Origin: Bacillota bacterium
Lineage (GTDB): Bacteria > Bacillota > Clostridia > Lachnospirales > Lachnospiraceae
Direction: 5' to 3'
Assembly (NCBI GenBank): GCA_023420085.1
Contig: JAEZWQ010000047.1
Coordinates: 1 to 64,000, forward strand
Length of the DNA: 64,000 nucleotides
In this document: in pieces, positions 61,923-64,000 of the stretch
Position numbering within the stretch: the first letter of the stretch is position 1
How the letters are laid out: each line of letters begins with the position of its first letter
Made by a program: the position numbers and the translations under genes
The notes under the pieces: generated by a model
Seen by the model: only the letters and a program-made list of their open reading frames with translations
The model's database searches: none
What the model was told of the DNA's origin: nothing

Positions 61923-64000
61923 ATGAATAATGTTACAAAGTTATTTGGCAGTAAAGTATTTAATGAACAGGTAATGAAAGAAAGACTGCCAAAAGAGACT
62001 TATAAAGCTCTAAAAAGAACAATTGAAAATGGATCTGCACTAGAAAGAGGCATTGCTAATATAGTGGCAAATGCGATGAAGGATTGGGCAATTGAGCATG
62101 GTGCCACACATTTTACACATTGGTTCTTCCCTTTAACAGGAACTACTGCTGAAAAACATGAAAGTTTTATCTCTCCTACTGATGGAGGGGGTGTAATAAT
62201 GGAATTTTCTGGTAAAGAACTTGTTAAAGGTGAACCAGATGCATCAAGTTTTCCATCTGGTGGACTTAGATCAACTTTTGAAGCCAGGGGATATACTACT
62301 TGGGATCCATCAAGTTATGCGTTTATCAAGAATAATACTTTATATATACCTTCAGCTTTTTATTCATACATGGGTGAGGCACTTGATTCAAAGACACCTC
62401 TTTTACGCTCCAATCAATTAGTATGCTCAAAAAGTTTAAAGCTTTTACATCTACTTGGACATACTGATGTAAATAATGTTTTTACAACTATCGGAGTTGA
62501 GCAAGAGTATTTTTTAATTGATAAAAAAATCTTTAATAGGCGAAGGGATCTTAAATTTTGTAATAGAACATTATTCGGGAATCGACCTCCCAAAGGTCAA
62601 GAATTAGATGATCATTACCTAGGCATAATTAATCCACGTGTTAAAGAATTTATGCATGAACTTGATGAAAGGTTATGGGAGCTAGGAATATATGCTAAAA
62701 CTGAACATAATGAAGCGGCACCATCTCAATATGAATTAGCTCCAATTTATACTACTACTAATCTTGCAGTAGATCATAACCAACTAACAATGGAACTAAT
62801 GAAAACTACTGCAGATAAACATGGACTTGTATGTATTTTACATGAAAAGCCATTTGCAGGATTAAATGGTAGTGGTAAACACAACAATTGGTCTATTGCT
62901 ACTAATACAGGAATCAATCTATTAGAGGCTGGTAAGAATCCATATGACAATAAAATTTTCTTACTATTTTTAGCTGCTATAGTAAAAGGTGTTGATGAAT
63001 ATCAAGATCTTATACGAATTTCTGTATCTACTGCAACAAATGACGAACGCCTTGGAGGCTTTGAAGCACCACCTAGTATAATTTCAATTTTTATAGGTAC
63101 TGATTTACAAGAAGTTGTCGATAGCATTATCAATGATAGACCAATTTCACCAATAACAGCAAAGGCTCTTGAAGGTGGTGTATGTAGTCTACCTACGTTC
63201 ATGCAAGATACCACTGATAGAAATAGAACCTCTCCATTTGCTTATACTGGTAATAAATTCGAGTTTAGAATGCCTGGATCATCTTTAACTATTGCTGAAC
63301 CAAATATAGTTATTAATACAATTGTAGCTGAATCATTAACTTATTTTATTGACTATATTGAAAAAAATGGAAATGATTCAAGTGTTATAGATAATTTAAT
63401 CAGAGAAACTTTTAAGGCTCATCAACGCATATTGTTTAATGGTAACAATTATTCCAAAGAATGGATAGATGAGGCTCTAAAGCGTGGGCTTTCATTTAAT
63501 AAAACTACTCCTGATGCTCTATCTCATTTTCTTGATAGTAAGAATATTGAATTATTTACTAAACATAATATATTTAATAGTATTGAAATGAGATCAAGAT
63601 ATATAATTTTACTTGAAGATTATTCTAAAAAAAGAAGAATTGAAGCTCACACATTATTAGATATGATAAAGAAAGATATAATTCCTTCAATAATTGCATA
63701 TAGTCAAGAAATATCTAACCTAATCATATCAAAATTGAATATTGATCCAAGTATGTGTGTTAATTCTGATAAATCTTTACTTATTAACTTATCAGAACTA
63801 CAGGATCTACTTTATAAGAATATGAATGAACTTCAAGAAATAGTAAATGATGCAGAAAAAATTTCTGACAAGCAAGAACAAGCTAATTATTATTCTGATA
63901 CGGTCACCATAAAAATGTTGATAATACGTAACTTAATAGATGAAATTGAATTAATTGTATCAAATAAATATTGGCCTTATCCTAGATATGATAAAATTTT
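61923..64000 (+). CDS. glnN: Type III glutamine synthetase (GlnN), 3' end cut by window
   Basis: Assimilates ammonia into glutamine with ATP. Translation from the ATG at 61923 (after GAGGTAG) stays open for about 692 codons to the window edge, close to the usual 700-730 for GSIII, so only the last residues are missing. Motifs include HGATHFTHWFFPLTG, a GVEQEYF metal-ligand segment, KTEHNEAAPSQYELAP, GLNGSGKHNNWS (ATP-side), TNDERLGGFEAPP and NRTSPFAYTGNKFEFRMPGS. GSIII is typical of Bacteroidetes and many Clostridia. It follows asnA by eight bases. Confidence 0.95.
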   Translation, partial: MNNVTKLFGSKVFNEQVMKERLPKETYKALKRTIENGSALERGIANIVANAMKDWAIEHGATHFTHWFFPLTGTTAEKHESFISPTDGGGVIMEFSGKELVKGEPDASSFPSGGLRSTFEARGYTTWDPSSYAFIKNNTLYIPSAFYSYMGEALDSKTPLLRSNQLVCSKSLKLLHLLGHTDVNNVFTTIGVEQEYFLIDKKIFNRRRDLKFCNRTLFGNRPPKGQELDDHYLGIINPRVKEFMHELDERLWELGIYAKTEHNEAAPSQYELAPIYTTTNLAVDHNQLTMELMKTTADKHGLVCILHEKPFAGLNGSGKHNNWSIATNTGINLLEAGKNPYDNKIFLLFLAAIVKGVDEYQDLIRISVSTATNDERLGGFEAPPSIISIFIGTDLQEVVDSIINDRPISPITAKALEGGVCSLPTFMQDTTDRNRTSPFAYTGNKFEFRMPGSSLTIAEPNIVINTIVAESLTYFIDYIEKNGNDSSVIDNLIRETFKAHQRILFNGNNYSKEWIDEALKRGLSFNKTTPDALSHFLDSKNIELFTKHNIFNSIEMRSRYIILLEDYSKKRRIEAHTLLDMIKKDIIPSIIAYSQEISNLIISKLNIDPSMCVNSDKSLLINLSELQDLLYKNMNELQEIVNDAEKISDKQEQANYYSDTVTIKMLIIRNLIDEIELIVSNKYWPYPRYDKI

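Overview
The window is a gene-dense, very AT-rich stretch of a Gram-positive, low-GC bacterium. Strong GGAGG-type Shine-Dalgarno sites, MreBCD/SepF/DivIVA, RNase Y, GdpP, RqcH and FemAB-type proteins, type III glutamine synthetase and a radC-mre-rodA-mgsA-HlyD-ylmE-sepF-divIVA-lspA-rluD gene order point to the class Clostridia. The arrangement resembles Lachnospiraceae-type genomes, but the family is inference. The window looks like core chromosome. No rRNA, tRNA, CRISPR array, insertion sequence, prophage or attachment site was seen. No gap between genes exceeds about 180 bases.

Layout: (1) 1-1195, minus: the start of an unknown gene, then tmcAL. (2) 1328-18710, plus: seventeen packed genes, pheS-pheT-queA-radC, then a cell-shape and division block (MreB-like, mreC, mreD, PBP2, rodA, MgsA-like, HlyD-like, ylmE, sepF, divIVA), then aroB-lspA-rluD. 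(3) 18873-20381, plus: a cytidylate-kinase-like gene and upp, each with its own leader. (4) 29585 down to 20446, minus: aroK-gdpP-rplI-dnaB-queH/aroE fusion-rny-aminotransferase-NUDIX. (5) 29688-31813, plus: an AI-2E-family membrane protein and gpmA. (6) 49020 down to 31865, minus: uvrB-uvrA-uvrC-clcA-aminotransferase-GNAT-GntR-clpC-small protein-radA-lepA-bioY-ytqB, mostly overlapping. (7) 53211 down to 49166, minus: cls, a second AI-2E-family gene and a FemAB-type gene. (8) 53362-55107, plus: rqcH. (9) 56592 down to 55193, minus: a small membrane protein and a cohesin-like membrane protein. (10) 56727-64000, plus: ychF, PBP1A, NusG-II, Gx transporter, asnA and a nearly complete type III glutamine synthetase.

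Themes: cell-envelope growth and division (regions 2, 7, 10), DNA repair and proteostasis (region 6), RNA and c-di-AMP turnover plus replication (region 4), the shikimate pathway (aroB, aroE, aroK at three places) and ammonia assimilation (asnA, glnN).

The most unusual items are an in-frame QueH-AroE fusion; an MreB-position protein with eroded nucleotide-binding motifs; an MgsA-like protein without the known catalytic residues, also in the shape/division block; a membrane-anchored cohesin-like protein with a very basic, repeat-bearing cytoplasmic tail; and clpC with a GntR regulator where ctsR-mcsA-mcsB would be expected. No complete new multi-gene system is evident.
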